DNA of 64,000 nucleotides, taken from the NCBI RefSeq assembly GCF_000235425.2, contig NZ_KI912267.1, positions 1,353,290-1,417,289 on the forward strand, written 5' to 3'. The position numbers were made by a program, and so were the translations under genes. This document shows positions 1 to 8,900 of this stretch, piece after piece. The notes under the pieces are model-generated. The model was not told the DNA's origin. It saw only the letters and a list, made by a program, of their open reading frames with translations, and did not search any database. Origin of the DNA: Pseudofrankia saprophytica (GTDB lineage: Bacteria > Actinomycetota > Actinomycetes > Frankiales > Frankiaceae). Numbering within the stretch: position 1 is the first letter of the stretch; each line of letters starts with the position of its first letter.

Positions 1-1057
1 GGTGGAGGTAGCCGAGGGTGACGGCGCTGAAGGCCTCGTAGGTTTCTTCGTCGCCGGGCTCGGGGCCTGGTAGCGGCGGTCCGGTCCAGATGTTGTCGCG
101 CATGGTCCGCAGTGCGGTGAGTGCGCCGTCGGCGTCGCCGGTCTGCGCGAGTGCGCGGGCCAGTGAGCTGGCCAGCGTCGGCACGATGTAGGAGTGCGCT
201 CCGGGCTGGGCCCGGCGGGCGATGTCCGCGGCGGTTGTGAACTCGCCGGCGAAGAAGGCCAGTGCCGAGCGGATCACGGCGACTGATCCGGTCAGCAGGC
301 TGTCTCGGGCGGCCTCGGCGTGCTGGCCAGCCAGTACGAGGAACGTCAGCGCCGTTTGGTCGTCACCCATGTCGAAGGCCAGATGGCCGCGGTAGAAGGC
401 GTACTGACCGGCGACGAGTTCCAGGTCGGTGCGGGTGGGGCCGGTGACGCGGCTGTCCAGGAGGGCTTCGGCGGTGGTCCAGGCCTGTTCGATTGGGGCG
501 ACCAGGTCGGCGTGCGGGGTGGTGGCGTAGCGGGTCGTCAGTTGGTGGATGCCATGTTGGAGTTGGGCGAGGGTGAGCGGGTCGGGTGTCGAAGCGGCGA
601 TCGCGCGGGAGATACGGGCTGCCTGACTGACCGGCCCGAGCGCGGTCGCGGACGTGGTGAGCAGCAGGCCGGTGGCCAGCAGGTCGCGGCGGTCCACGAG
701 AGTCACCACCTCCTCGTCGGCGCAGAGATCTCCATCGTCGCTCCCGCCGGCGGGCGTGGTCCGCGAATCGGGCAGGCCCGCCGGATCCAGGAGATGTCCG
801 CTGGGCGGCGCGAGCAGGGCTACGGCGGGGCTGTCGAACATGGCTTCGAGGACGCGGCAGGACGCGGGGTGTGGGAGTGAGGGCAGGCGGCCGGCGACCC
901 AGCGGGTTGCCTGGCGGTGGCTGATGGCGTGGTCGCGGCGGTCGGGGCCGGAGCAGCGGCCGGCACGGTTGAACTGGCGGACGAACTCCTCCACGGTCCA
1001 GTGCCGTTCGGTGAGTAGGTGGGCGAGCAGGGTTCGGGGGACGGTGGCCGAGGGCAT
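1..1057 (-). CDS. HTH/TPR-type regulatory protein (3' end off window)
   Basis: Reading leftward from an ATG at 1057 gives 352 open codons that run off the window, so the C-terminus is missing. The N-terminal ~60 residues (PRTLLAHLLTERHWTVEEF ... SHRQATRWVAG) look like the helix-turn-helix of actinobacterial Xre-like regulators. After residue ~110 an alanine-rich, all-helical region (GQYAFYRGHLAFDMGD, LAGQHAEAARDSLL, SSLARALAQTGDADGAL) resembles degenerate tetratricopeptide repeats. Such proteins are usually cytoplasmic regulators of unknown ligand in Streptomyces and Frankia. The upstream gap to 1386 separates it from a divergent gene. The coding frame is supported by very high GC at third positions. 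Family assignment is by eye. Confidence 0.75.
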   Translation of the reverse strand, partial: MPSATVPRTLLAHLLTERHWTVEEFVRQFNRAGRCSGPDRRDHAISHRQATRWVAGRLPSLPHPASCRVLEAMFDSPAVALLAPPSGHLLDPAGLPDSRTTPAGGSDDGDLCADEEVVTLVDRRDLLATGLLLTTSATALGPVSQAARISRAIAASTPDPLTLAQLQHGIHQLTTRYATTPHADLVAPIEQAWTTAEALLDSRVTGPTRTDLELVAGQYAFYRGHLAFDMGDDQTALTFLVLAGQHAEAARDSLLTGSVAVIRSALAFFAGEFTTAADIARRAQPGAHSYIVPTLASSLARALAQTGDADGALTALRTMRDNIWTGPPLPGPEPGDEETYEAFSAVTLGYLH

Positions 1058-1385
1058 GGGGCGCCTCCCACATGGGCGGGTCGAACCGGGCAACCCTCAC
1101 GATCCGCACCAGCTGGCGCGTTGTCACGGCACCACAGCGCGCCGTGTCGAGACGTCGGTGAGAAGTCCACCGGACGGCATCCGAACGGCACCGGCGCGTC
1201 CCGCCGGTGGCGTGCTGATGACCTGGTCGCAGCCGTCTCGGGCAGGGCGGCGGCGTGTCTTCATGGGTCGTGGAGGTGTCGCTGGGAACGACGATTCGGC
1301 ACGGTGATCGTGGCGAGCGCGGGCCCGACTGGCGGCCACCCCATGCGGCCAGTCAGACCCGCCCACGCGACGGTCGGAGGCCCCG
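1058..1385. other. Divergent intergenic region, no gene seen
   Basis: This 328-bp stretch lies between two divergent genes and should hold both promoters. A short inverted repeat, CACGGC...GCCGTG with a 10-bp spacer, lies at about 1126-1147 and could be an operator. No convincing coding frame or RNA gene was seen. Confidence 0.4.
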
Positions 1386-1883
1386 ATGCACGTGTTGATC
1401 GATATTGACGGTGGGCCGGGTTTCCTGGACGCCGTCGATCTGAAGCCGTTCCCGTTGTCTGCCAGGCCCGGGGTGGTGCTCGACCGGCCGGGCGGAGCGG
1501 GCCCGGTATTCGTGGCGTCGCATCCGTTCCCGCCGGAAAGCGCGGCCCGGTCGCTGGCCGCGATGCGCGGGGAACGGGTGCTGGTCTGCTGCCCGTCGCC
1601 TGTCTCGCCGGCGCTGACCCGGCTGGCCCTAGCCGTCGGCCGCATCCTCGCCGCCACGCGCGAGGCCGGCGCGCACGGCCCACTGCCGGTGGTGCTCTGC
1701 CCGATCCGGCCGCACTGCGCCTGGCAGTCCAGTGGGGTCGCCGTGCCGCACCTGGTATCGGTCGTGACCGACGAGGCGGTGCAACTGCGGGTCACCTGGG
1801 AGATCACCGATCACGACCGGATCCTCGGCTGGCTTGCTGGCGCGACCCCGGTAAGTGCGCCGTCCACGGCGGTCGCGGCGTGA
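1386..1883 (+). CDS. Hypothetical protein, 165 aa
   Basis: The ATG start is preceded by a good ribosome-binding site (GGAGG, 5-6 nt upstream). The predicted protein has no signal peptide or membrane segment. It begins with a beta-strand-like stretch (HVLIDIDGGPGF) and contains two Cys residues in a hydrophobic segment (RVLVCCPSPVSPALTRLALAV). I do not recognise the family. It is followed, after a gap, by a small Xre-type regulator and another hypothetical gene on the same strand. Codon third positions are strongly GC, supporting real coding. No function is proposed. Confidence 0.7.
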   Translation: MHVLIDIDGGPGFLDAVDLKPFPLSARPGVVLDRPGGAGPVFVASHPFPPESAARSLAAMRGERVLVCCPSPVSPALTRLALAVGRILAATREAGAHGPLPVVLCPIRPHCAWQSSGVAVPHLVSVVTDEAVQLRVTWEITDHDRILGWLAGATPVSAPSTAVAA

Positions 1884-2013
1884 CGCCGATACAGACGGTC
1901 CCTGCCGACCGCCGATCGGCAGGGGCAACGCCGATGGCGACGCCTCCGCCTAGCACTGCCGCCGCTGGCCGAGGTGGTGGGAGGACTGGGCCGCGGTCGC
2001 TCGGGCGCTCAAC

Positions 2014-2460
2014 ATGCGGATGGCGCTGCGTCGGACGGGCCAGCGCCAGCTCGCCGAGGTGTCGGGGATCTCGGTGGCGACGATCCGGCTCCTCCAACGC
2101 GGCGCGGGCGGGCGTCGGGCCCGTGACGAGACCTTGGCCGCGCTGTCGCGGGCGCTCGACTGGCCCGCCGAGCAGTTGGTTCTCGTCCTGCTCGGCGGCG
2201 GGCCCGCTGAGGACGACCGCGCACGGCCACGGGCCGTTCGCACCGGGATCCGCCCACGGGGCCGGGCTCACCAGTCGAAGACGCGTCGATCAATAGCAGG
2301 CGGCGTGGTGGATGCGTGGCAGCCCGGCGGTCGCGTCAGCGATCGGCGGGCTCTGGCCGCCGTCGCCGAGGACCTGGCCGACGTCGCCGACCTGCTCGGC
2401 GAGGTGCTGGGCCGGCTGGCCGTCGCCACCGCCGAACAGCCGCAGGCAGACCGGCCGTGA
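2014..2460 (+). CDS. Small XRE-family DNA-binding protein, possibly 5'-truncated
   Basis: The N-terminal region contains a helix-turn-helix (RQLAEVSGISVATIRLLQRG, residues ~11-30) of the Xre/Cro type, followed by a second helical part ending in an Ala/Leu-rich C-terminus. The frame stays coding-like for about 20 codons upstream of the only usable ATG (WWEDWAAVARALN), but there is an in-frame TAG at 1951. Either an unusual start is used or the original 5' end was lost. The next gene begins 12 nt after the stop and has a strong ribosome-binding site, so the two are probably one transcript. Role: likely a local transcriptional regulator; the target is unknown. Confidence 0.7.
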   Translation: MRMALRRTGQRQLAEVSGISVATIRLLQRGAGGRRARDETLAALSRALDWPAEQLVLVLLGGGPAEDDRARPRAVRTGIRPRGRAHQSKTRRSIAGGVVDAWQPGGRVSDRRALAAVAEDLADVADLLGEVLGRLAVATAEQPQADRP

Positions 2461-2471
2461 GGAGGAACGAC

Positions 2472-2942
2472 GTGTCCGACAGTGCGGACGAGGAACATCT
2501 TTTCGGTGTCGTCAACTTCGCCGATCCACAGCGTGCGACAGCATTGGGAGTGCATCTGCCCTTCGAATCGCCAGCGGCGGGCCATGCCTACGCGCGCCGG
2601 CACGGCCTGACGAACAGCCTCGTCAGCCCACTGGCATTCGACACCGACACGCCCGACAGCGGCGACGGCGACGGCGACGGCGACGGCCACCTCGTAGCCG
2701 CTGGCCACGGCGAGCTCGAGCGGGCAGGCGGCCCTCTGCCAGTCGTTCCCACGGGCGGCTCGAGCAGGGTACGGCTGACCGTGGACGGCGACGTCGAGGT
2801 CACATTTGCCCCCGGCGACGACGTGGCCCAGCTGACCGCTGCCCTCGCGGGTTTGCCCGCTGGGCTGCGCTTCACGGAGGCCTACGGTGACGTGGAGATC
2901 TTCCTGCGCTTTCGTCCCCTCCACCCGGCCAGGCTCAAGTAG
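2472..2942 (+). CDS. Hypothetical protein with GD-repeat linker, 156 aa
   Basis: GTG start chosen because GGAGG lies 7 nt upstream and the gene then begins 12 nt after the preceding regulator. The product is acidic. A globular N-terminal part (HLFGVVNFADP, residues ~9-19) is joined by an Asp-Gly repeat linker (four GD units, near residue 65-73) to a C-terminal domain (VRLTVDGDVEVTFAPGDDVAQL ... EIFLRFRPLHP). I do not recognise the family. Coupling with the Xre protein suggests a two-gene unit. The GAC-GGC repeats are a potential slippage site. Confidence 0.65.
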   Translation: MSDSADEEHLFGVVNFADPQRATALGVHLPFESPAAGHAYARRHGLTNSLVSPLAFDTDTPDSGDGDGDGDGHLVAAGHGELERAGGPLPVVPTGGSSRVRLTVDGDVEVTFAPGDDVAQLTAALAGLPAGLRFTEAYGDVEIFLRFRPLHPARLK

Positions 2943-3067
2943 CCAGGCGAGAACCACCACTCCGATGGGCGCGGCCGCGGCGGACCTGAGCTCTGGAGCA
3001 TGTTCCGAACGGGGCGGGCGACGATGCCGCCGATGCCCGCACGCCGACCCTCGTCTGGCCCGTGCCC

Positions 3068-3161
3068 CGCGCGGTGACGCTCGCGAGGTCATCAGTGATG
3101 CACGAAGTCGCCACCTAGACCGGCGATGTCATGCGCGATGTCGCCTGCGATGTCCTCCGCG
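3068..3161 (-). repeat. 94-bp repeat copy A with 12-bp internal period
   Basis: On the minus strand this element reads as successive 12-mers of the form GACATCGCGNNN. A second copy at 4152-4245, in the same orientation, aligns over 94 bp with no gaps and about 19 mismatches (counted by eye). Both copies can be read as short peptides with the pattern E-D-I-A-x-x-I-A-x-D-I-A, ending in His-His near a stop. The two copies bracket the HAD hydrolase gene. Whether this is a peptide-coding repeat, an iteron-like protein-binding array or a mobile mini-element cannot be decided from the sequence. Confidence 0.6.
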
Positions 3162-3313
3162 AGGGCTTCAGCATCTACAGGGGTCCGCTCTGGGTCGGAT
3201 AATTGCTGGCCCTTGCGAGCCGGACGAGGAAGTAACCGGTGCGGAGTGACGGGGGCGGTCGCTGGAACCGAGCACCGGCAGCGCGGGTCGACGCCGGCCG
3301 TCTACACCTACGT

Positions 3314-3961
3314 CTAGGTCGATGGGCGGAGTAGGGCGGGGAGTTCGGTCAGGGAGTTGATGCGCCAGTCTGCGGCGTCGAGGACGGTAGGGTCGTCGGC
3401 CCACAGATGGCCGGCGGGGCCGCGACGGATGTGCGCGGTCCGCATCCCTGCTTTGCGGGCAGGGAGGATGTCCTTGTCTCGCTGGTCGCCGACGTAGACG
3501 ATGTCCGGTCGGGCGGCGGGAGCGAACTGGGCGACGCGGTCGAAGAACGCCTGGTCGGGTTTGGCTGCGCCCCATTCACCCGAGGTGGCGATCGCGTCGG
3601 CCGGGAGGTTGAGGGCTCGCAGCAGCCGCGCGACCTTGGCGGTCTGATTACCGACGATCCCGACCCACAGGCCGCGTGTTCGCAGTTCGGTGAGGGCGGG
3701 GCGGACGTCGGGGTAGAGGTCGGTGTCCTCGATCGTCTCGCCGAGTCCGGCGTCCTCGCGTCGCTGCCGTTCGGTGGCGAGGTCGAAGCCGGGACGGAAG
3801 TACTGGAAGGTCTCGGCGTTGTTGCGACCGGCCGCGGTGACGGCACCGAGCACCGCCGAGAAGGTGTGCCGCGGGACACCGAGCCAGTCCGCCCACGCGC
3901 CGTACTCCCGGGTGTCGTCCAGCAGCGTCTCCCCGACGTCGAACACCACCGCCACAACCAT
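3314..3961 (-). CDS. HAD-superfamily hydrolase
   Basis: 215-aa cytoplasmic protein of the haloacid dehalogenase superfamily, which mostly contains phosphomonoesterases. Motif I is FDVGETLLDD with nucleophile Asp8; the position of the usual second Asp is Gly10, a variant found in some HAD groups. Motif II is in IVGNQT, motif III Lys lies in AAKPDQAFF, and motif IV is VYVGDQRDKDI followed by the ARKAGM turn. The cap domain lies between motifs I and II. The start at 3961 is preferred over an upstream ATG because GGGAG lies just upstream and motif I is then at the N-terminus as usual. Substrate is not predictable. Confidence 0.9.
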   Translation of the reverse strand: MVVAVVFDVGETLLDDTREYGAWADWLGVPRHTFSAVLGAVTAAGRNNAETFQYFRPGFDLATERQRREDAGLGETIEDTDLYPDVRPALTELRTRGLWVGIVGNQTAKVARLLRALNLPADAIATSGEWGAAKPDQAFFDRVAQFAPAARPDIVYVGDQRDKDILPARKAGMRTAHIRRGPAGHLWADDPTVLDAADWRINSLTELPALLRPST

Positions 3962-5036
3962 GATCCACTCCCGTCTTGGCAGTGCCGTCATGGATGACCG
4001 TAGCCAGCAGGACGGTGGCAGACCCGGACACGGCGCTGTGATGAGCCAGCGATGCACGGCCCATCAGCCTCCACCCACCGACGCCTCGCGCGGGGATCGC
4101 TCGCAATACCGACCGCGATGCATGAGGGCGCCGTACAACCTGGCGATGTCGCGCGTGGTGTCGCTCGCAATGTCATCGGTGGTGCCCGAAAGCGCCGTCT
4201 CGATCGGCGATGTCGTACGCGATGACGTTCGCGATGTCCTCCGCGATGACCGCACTCGCGACCATCGGCGCTTCGGCGCCCGCTGGGCCCCGCCTCGCCT
4301 GGGCCGAACGGGCGGCACCGGCGTGGCGCGGGAGGGGACATCGCACCGCCGAACCCCGCCTCGGCCCGGCGACGCTTGCCGCCGGAACCGGTCGAGATTC
4401 GGCCAGGCAGGGCAGCGGCGCGAACGGCGCGCTCAACCGCGCCGCGCCGACCGCGCCCGCCGGCGCGGACCGCAGCACGGCATCGCCCGCCGCCGTGGCC
4501 CCAGCCGCAGACACCGCAGCCGAGTCCACGCAGACAAACACCAGCCGGGACCGACGCGCGGTGGTGAACGCCCACCGGCAAGACCGGCGACGGCCCGGAT
4601 GGGCATCGGCCACCACACCGCGTTCGACGAGCCGAGGCTCGGGTTCGGCAGGAACCGCGCCTGCATCGGCGCGGAACGGCGGCAGCGCATAGACGTAGGA
4701 CCGCCGAGTCCAAGGGCGCGACGGCAAACATGGCGCTGTGGGCCGCGCCGCCAAGCTCGCCGCACTCCTTGGACGCGCCGCCGCGCACCGAACCGGCCAC
4801 ATCATCCGCGCCGAGCGCGCCCATCGCGCCGTCGGCCGCGGCGCGCACCGCGCCGCCACGCGCCGTGTCTCCGCGCCAAGCGCTGCTCCGCCGCGCCGAA
4901 CACACGGCCGAAGCCGCACAACGCGCCGCCACCCTCGCCTACTCCGCGCGCTCCTCGCCCCCTTTGCGCCTGCCCAGCGGGCTGAACCGGCACCAGTTGG
5001 CATGCGCGGGACGCTCCGCCCCTGGCCGACGCGGGG
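3962..5036. other. Gene-poor, GC-rich region with repeat copy B
   Basis: No reading frame here looks like a recognisable protein on either strand. The long open frames consist of Arg/Ala/Pro-rich sequence typical of GC-rich non-coding DNA. The region contains repeat copy B (4152-4245) and additional GACATCGC-like units next to it (about 4139-4170). From 4690 to 4930 the DNA is rich in CGCGCC words, which could encode an Ala/Arg-rich peptide but gives no convincing family. Confidence 0.4.
4152..4245 (-). repeat. 94-bp repeat copy B with 12-bp internal period
   Basis: Same orientation as copy A and about 80% identical by manual alignment. In the minus-strand frame it reads E-D-I-A-N-V-I-A-Y-D-I-A...G-H-H-R-stop, and it can start from an ATG at 4265. 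A partially matching third unit follows directly on its downstream side (T-D-D-I-A-S-D-T-T-R-D-I-A, about 4139-4175). Together with copy A it flanks the HAD gene as direct repeats about 1.08 kb apart. Confidence 0.6.
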
Positions 5037-5156
5037 ATGAGACTCGTGCACCTGAAAACCGCACGGGACCGTCAAACCAGCCACGCCGTCCTCGCCACCA
5101 TCGAATCCACCAACGACCTCGCCGCGCTGCGCGGCACCGACTCGAGGGATTGGTAG
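5037..5156 (+). CDS. Possible small ORF or gene remnant, 39 aa
   Basis: This short frame has strikingly coding-like third positions (nearly all G/C) and a sensible peptide (RLVHLKTARDRQTSHAV, then LATIESTNDLAALRG). It lacks a good ribosome-binding site and has an in-frame TGA about 54 nt upstream. It may be the start of a decayed gene or a true small protein. No family is recognised. Confidence 0.3.
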   Translation: MRLVHLKTARDRQTSHAVLATIESTNDLAALRGTDSRDW

Positions 5157-5652
5157 CCGCGCGGTGGAACGAGGCCTACCGCTGTAGCGGCCCACAGGTA
5201 TGCCACTCAAGGAGCGCTACACAGTCGACATGTAGGCAGCCGAATATTCACGCAGCCAACACAATCATGAACTCGCTTCTAATCGTTAGATTTGATTCAG
5301 GCCTCCACCAGAGAGTCACTCGCGGGAGCGGCTCCCCCTCAACGACCTACCTGCTGACCAGCCAACGGCCGACCGAACCTGACCCGCACGGGACGGCACG
5401 TACAACCCCACCCGGGTCACCGCCATACCCTCCGGCACCTATGGGGGTGGCGGCTCCGCCGCCACCCCCAAGGACCCTCAGCCACAGCACCTGCGGACGC
5501 CCCGGTCACAGCTCGACGTCTATGCGGCAACCATGTCAACCCGCCGCCTACTGAACGACACGCCAAGACCCGAATGTCCCGGTCCCGTCCGGTCTATCCG
5601 ACCTACAGTGCGAGTTCCACATGCGAGTTTTTCTTGGAATCCGTTGAGCCGC
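5157..5652. other. Intergenic, AT-richer patch
   Basis: About 500 bp without a convincing gene. The stretch 5201-5300 is clearly lower in GC than its surroundings. A strong GC hairpin lies at 5443-5469. This is the region downstream of the Rhs/DUF2283 pair on the minus strand. Confidence 0.4.
5443..5469 (-). terminator. Strong hairpin, likely terminator of Rhs/DUF2283 transcript
   Basis: Perfect 12-bp stem GGGGGTGGCGGC / GCCGCCACCCCC around a 3-nt loop. It lies 184 nt downstream of the DUF2283 stop. There is no U-tract, as is common in actinobacteria. Assignment to this transcript is inferred from position. Confidence 0.5.
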
Positions 5653-5898
5653 TCAAACATCCTCCACATCGACTCGTTCCGCCGCTTCTAGCAAGTGCAG
5701 AGGAAGTTTCGAACTGGCCGCCAGCACCTCGATACCGAGGAGGCGCCCATTCTCGTCAAAGTCAAGATTAATCATTCCCCCGACTTTGACAGGATCACAG
5801 GGATACATATGCGCCACCCTCTGGCGCTCTTGCGGCTCAACGAGGTAGACGTATGCCGCATTCGCCTTTTGATCGTACGTAACTCGGACATCCACCAT
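5653..5898 (-). CDS. DUF2283 protein, putative immunity protein for the Rhs toxin
   Basis: 81-aa protein with the DUF2283 signature: an N-terminal VRVTYDQKANAAYVYL strand pair, then MINLDFDENGRLLGIEVL and a short tail. The ATG lies only 2 nt after the Rhs stop codon, and its GGGGGAG ribosome-binding site is inside the end of the Rhs gene, so the two are translationally coupled. DUF2283 proteins are known as neighbours of small DUF4258-type proteins in toxin-antitoxin-like pairs. In polymorphic toxin loci the immunity gene directly follows the toxin gene. Immunity function is therefore inferred from position and family context. Confidence 0.8.
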   Translation of the reverse strand: MVDVRVTYDQKANAAYVYLVEPQERQRVAHMYPCDPVKVGGMINLDFDENGRLLGIEVLAASSKLPLHLLEAAERVDVEDV

Positions 5899-5900
5899 GG

Positions 5901-8900
5901 TCAGCGCTCCCCCTGGAGGCGATTTACATATGCTTGTTCGACGTCAGTCATCACGGTGTTGATGTTCCCATCAATCGTCTTGGCGACAAACACCTTGGAG
6001 TTTGGATCATAGTACCCAAGCTTCCACTGACCTTCGTGACGGTACGAGAACGGCTCTTTCCCAAGAACGGCCGAAGCATCCTCCGCCGAAACCCCGCGTT
6101 CCTCCAGACGCTGTAGGGCATGACCCGTGAATTCATCAGCCGGGCCCGCGACGTTAGGACGCGGAATGACTGGCTCACCCCAGTTACAGTAGCAGTCGGC
6201 TGCATGAGTAAGATCGCCGCACGCGTTGTGAACGAGGATCTCGTCGTTGCCGACGTGGTAGGTGTGGATCTCGTGGACGCTGAGGTTGTAGGCCAGCCCG
6301 TCGTGGGCGGTGATCGGTTGTAGCCCGGTGACGGCCACGACTCGGTCGTTGGCTTGGAGGACGTTCTCACCTGGGGCAAGTTCGCTGGCTGGTTCGAATC
6401 GCTGGTCGTCTGCGGACCAGTATGGGTGGTCCTCGGTGGTAGTCAGGACTGTGCCGTCGGCGAGGTCGAGGTCGGTGAGTTGATCGTGGTGGATCCAAAT
6501 GTGGGTTACCGTTTCGGGTTTCTGTTCCCCGGTCTCTGGGTCGGTGGCGAGGACCTTGTCTCCGACCTGGATCTGGTCGATGGGTTTGGTGGTGCCGTCG
6601 GCCATCAGCACGGGGGTCGCACCGGCGAAGCTGCAGGCGTGTACGAGGTCATCGCCGACCCTGGCGGCGGCGCCTTCACCCGCGCGTGCGGCGGCGGCAC
6701 CACCTTCCCCGCCCCTTATGAGAAGTTTTCCTGCTGCTGCAAGATCTTGCCCGACCCCTACCCCGCCGGCTCCGGGAATCGGCACCAGCACCGACGCCGC
6801 GATGACAGCTCCGCACTGGAGGGCGCCGTGGCAGTCCTTGTCTGACCATGCCTTGTAGTACTTGCTGAAGTGGTTGGGGTCCTGGTCGTCGCAGTGTCCG
6901 TACTTGCCGAAGTCGCAGGTGCCCCAGCCCAGGTCGAAAAGCCATGTCGGCAGGTCGTACTCACGTAGGCATTGGTTGGAGCCGGCATAGGTGCCGCAGA
7001 CCTGGCGGTTGCCGGAGGCGGCGGGGGCGGTGCCGAGGGTCTTGGCGTACTGGTCCAGTTGCGCGGGTGTGGTCGTGTTGGAGGCGGCCGTGGCGCGTTG
7101 CTGCTGGTCCCATTGCTCGGTGAGCTTGACCGTGTCCAGTACCGTTGCCGTGTTTGCGCGGACGGCAGCGGCGGCGCTTTGTTCCCGGTCCCATTGTTCG
7201 GTCAGCCGGACCGTGTCGAGCACCGCCAGCTTTGCCGCGTTCATGGCGTTGTAGGCGTTGACGCCGGCGATCCACTTCTGGTCGCCGTCCTGGCCGAGGG
7301 CGATCATCTCGTCGTAGGCCTTGGGCGGCAGGCCCGGGTACTTGGCCATGTAGGCGTTCTTGTAGGCGACCGCGGCCGCGATCCCGGCCCAGAGTTCGGC
7401 ATCCGCGCGTGACTGCTGTACCGCCTGCTTCTGTGCCGCGGCCTGTTCTTTCTGCTTGTTGTCGATTTTCGCCGACATGACAGCCATCTGCTGAGCGGCG
7501 ACCTTGGGATCGGATACCAGGCCGGTGGGGTCGCTGTTGGTGAGCGGGTTCGCGGCGGCGTAGGTGTAGCGGTTGTCGGCGGCGGTGCCGGTCCAGGGCA
7601 GGGGGAACGTGTCCCGTGACAGGAATGTGGCGGTGGTCGGGTCGTACCAGCGGGCCTGGGCGGCGACGAGGTGGGTGTCGGGGTCGGTCCAGTTGCCCTG
7701 GAAGCCGACCTGTAGGTCGGTGCTGACCGGGCCCTGGGGTGTGCCGAACGGGTCGTAGCTTCGGCTTTCGGTCACCGACGCTCCGTCAGTCGTGAATGCA
7801 GCCGCCACATCCCCGTGGGCGTTCTCCAACGTCACCCAGTCACCGGAACCGGTACCAGCACCGATCAACGCACCATCCGGGCCCCGCGCGAACGCCGATG
7901 TCCCGTCGGTCGAGGGTTCCTTCTCGACGCCGTTGTAGAGGAAGTTGTACGCACCGCCATGGGTGCGGGTCGCGATCCGGTCGAGGCCGTCGTAGGTGTA
8001 GGACGTCGTTGTGGTCCCGACGGTGTGCGAGACCAGCCGGTCGAACGCGTCGAATACTGTCGTCGTCACGTTCGCCCCGGCGGTCTTGGTGGTCAGGGTG
8101 CCGCGCGCTGTGTAGGCGTAGGTCGTGGAGCCGTTGGAGACGAGCCGGTTGCGGGCGTCGTAGGTCGCGGACGTCCCGCCGGCGGAGATACGGTTCCCAG
8201 CCCCGTCCCAGCCATATGCCGTGGTGGCGCTGGCCTGGTTGGTCCAGGACGTCAGCCGGTTGGCCCAGTCATAGCCATAGCTCTGCGTCCCGGCCCCGGC
8301 GACCCCGGGCCCGCTGATCGTGGTCGAGGTCAGGTTGTCGTTGTCGTCGTAGCCGTAGCTCTGCGTCCGCAGGGTGCCCGACGGGCCGGTCAGGGTGTCG
8401 GAGGTGATCCGGCCGAGCTGGTCGTAGTCGAAGGTACGGATCGCCCCGGTACCGCCGTGGTAGTCCACCGACGTGAGCTGGCCCGCGTCGTCGTAGTCGT
8501 AGACCCGGGTACCACTCGTCGCCCCGCCATCGACCGCCGACAGCAGGCCGCGGGCGTCGTAGTCGTAGTTGCTCCAGGTCGAGCCGTCGGCCCGCTGGGA
8601 GAGTCGGCCGTCCTCGTCGTAGGTGAACGACGACCCACCCAGGTCACCCCAGCTGTCCTGGAGCAGGCCGCGGTCGTTGTAGGAGAACTCCTCGTCACCG
8701 GCCGCCGACCCGACCGAGGTCAGGTTGCCGGCCAGGTCGTAGCCCATCGACCGGGCCGCACCAGTCACCCCACTGCCCGAACCCGTCTCCAAGGTGAGCC
8801 GGCCGAGTTCGTCATAGGTGGCGGAGCGGGTGACGCCACCCGGCTCGGCCAGGGTGACGGGTAGGCCGCCGCTGTCGTAGGTGGCCTGCCAGGTCCGGTC

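Noticed and set aside
3723-5554. Long open frames on both strands
   Set aside because: They overlap the HAD gene antisense, are Arg/Pro/Ala-rich, lack ribosome-binding sites and resemble no protein; stop codons are simply rare in this GC-rich DNA.
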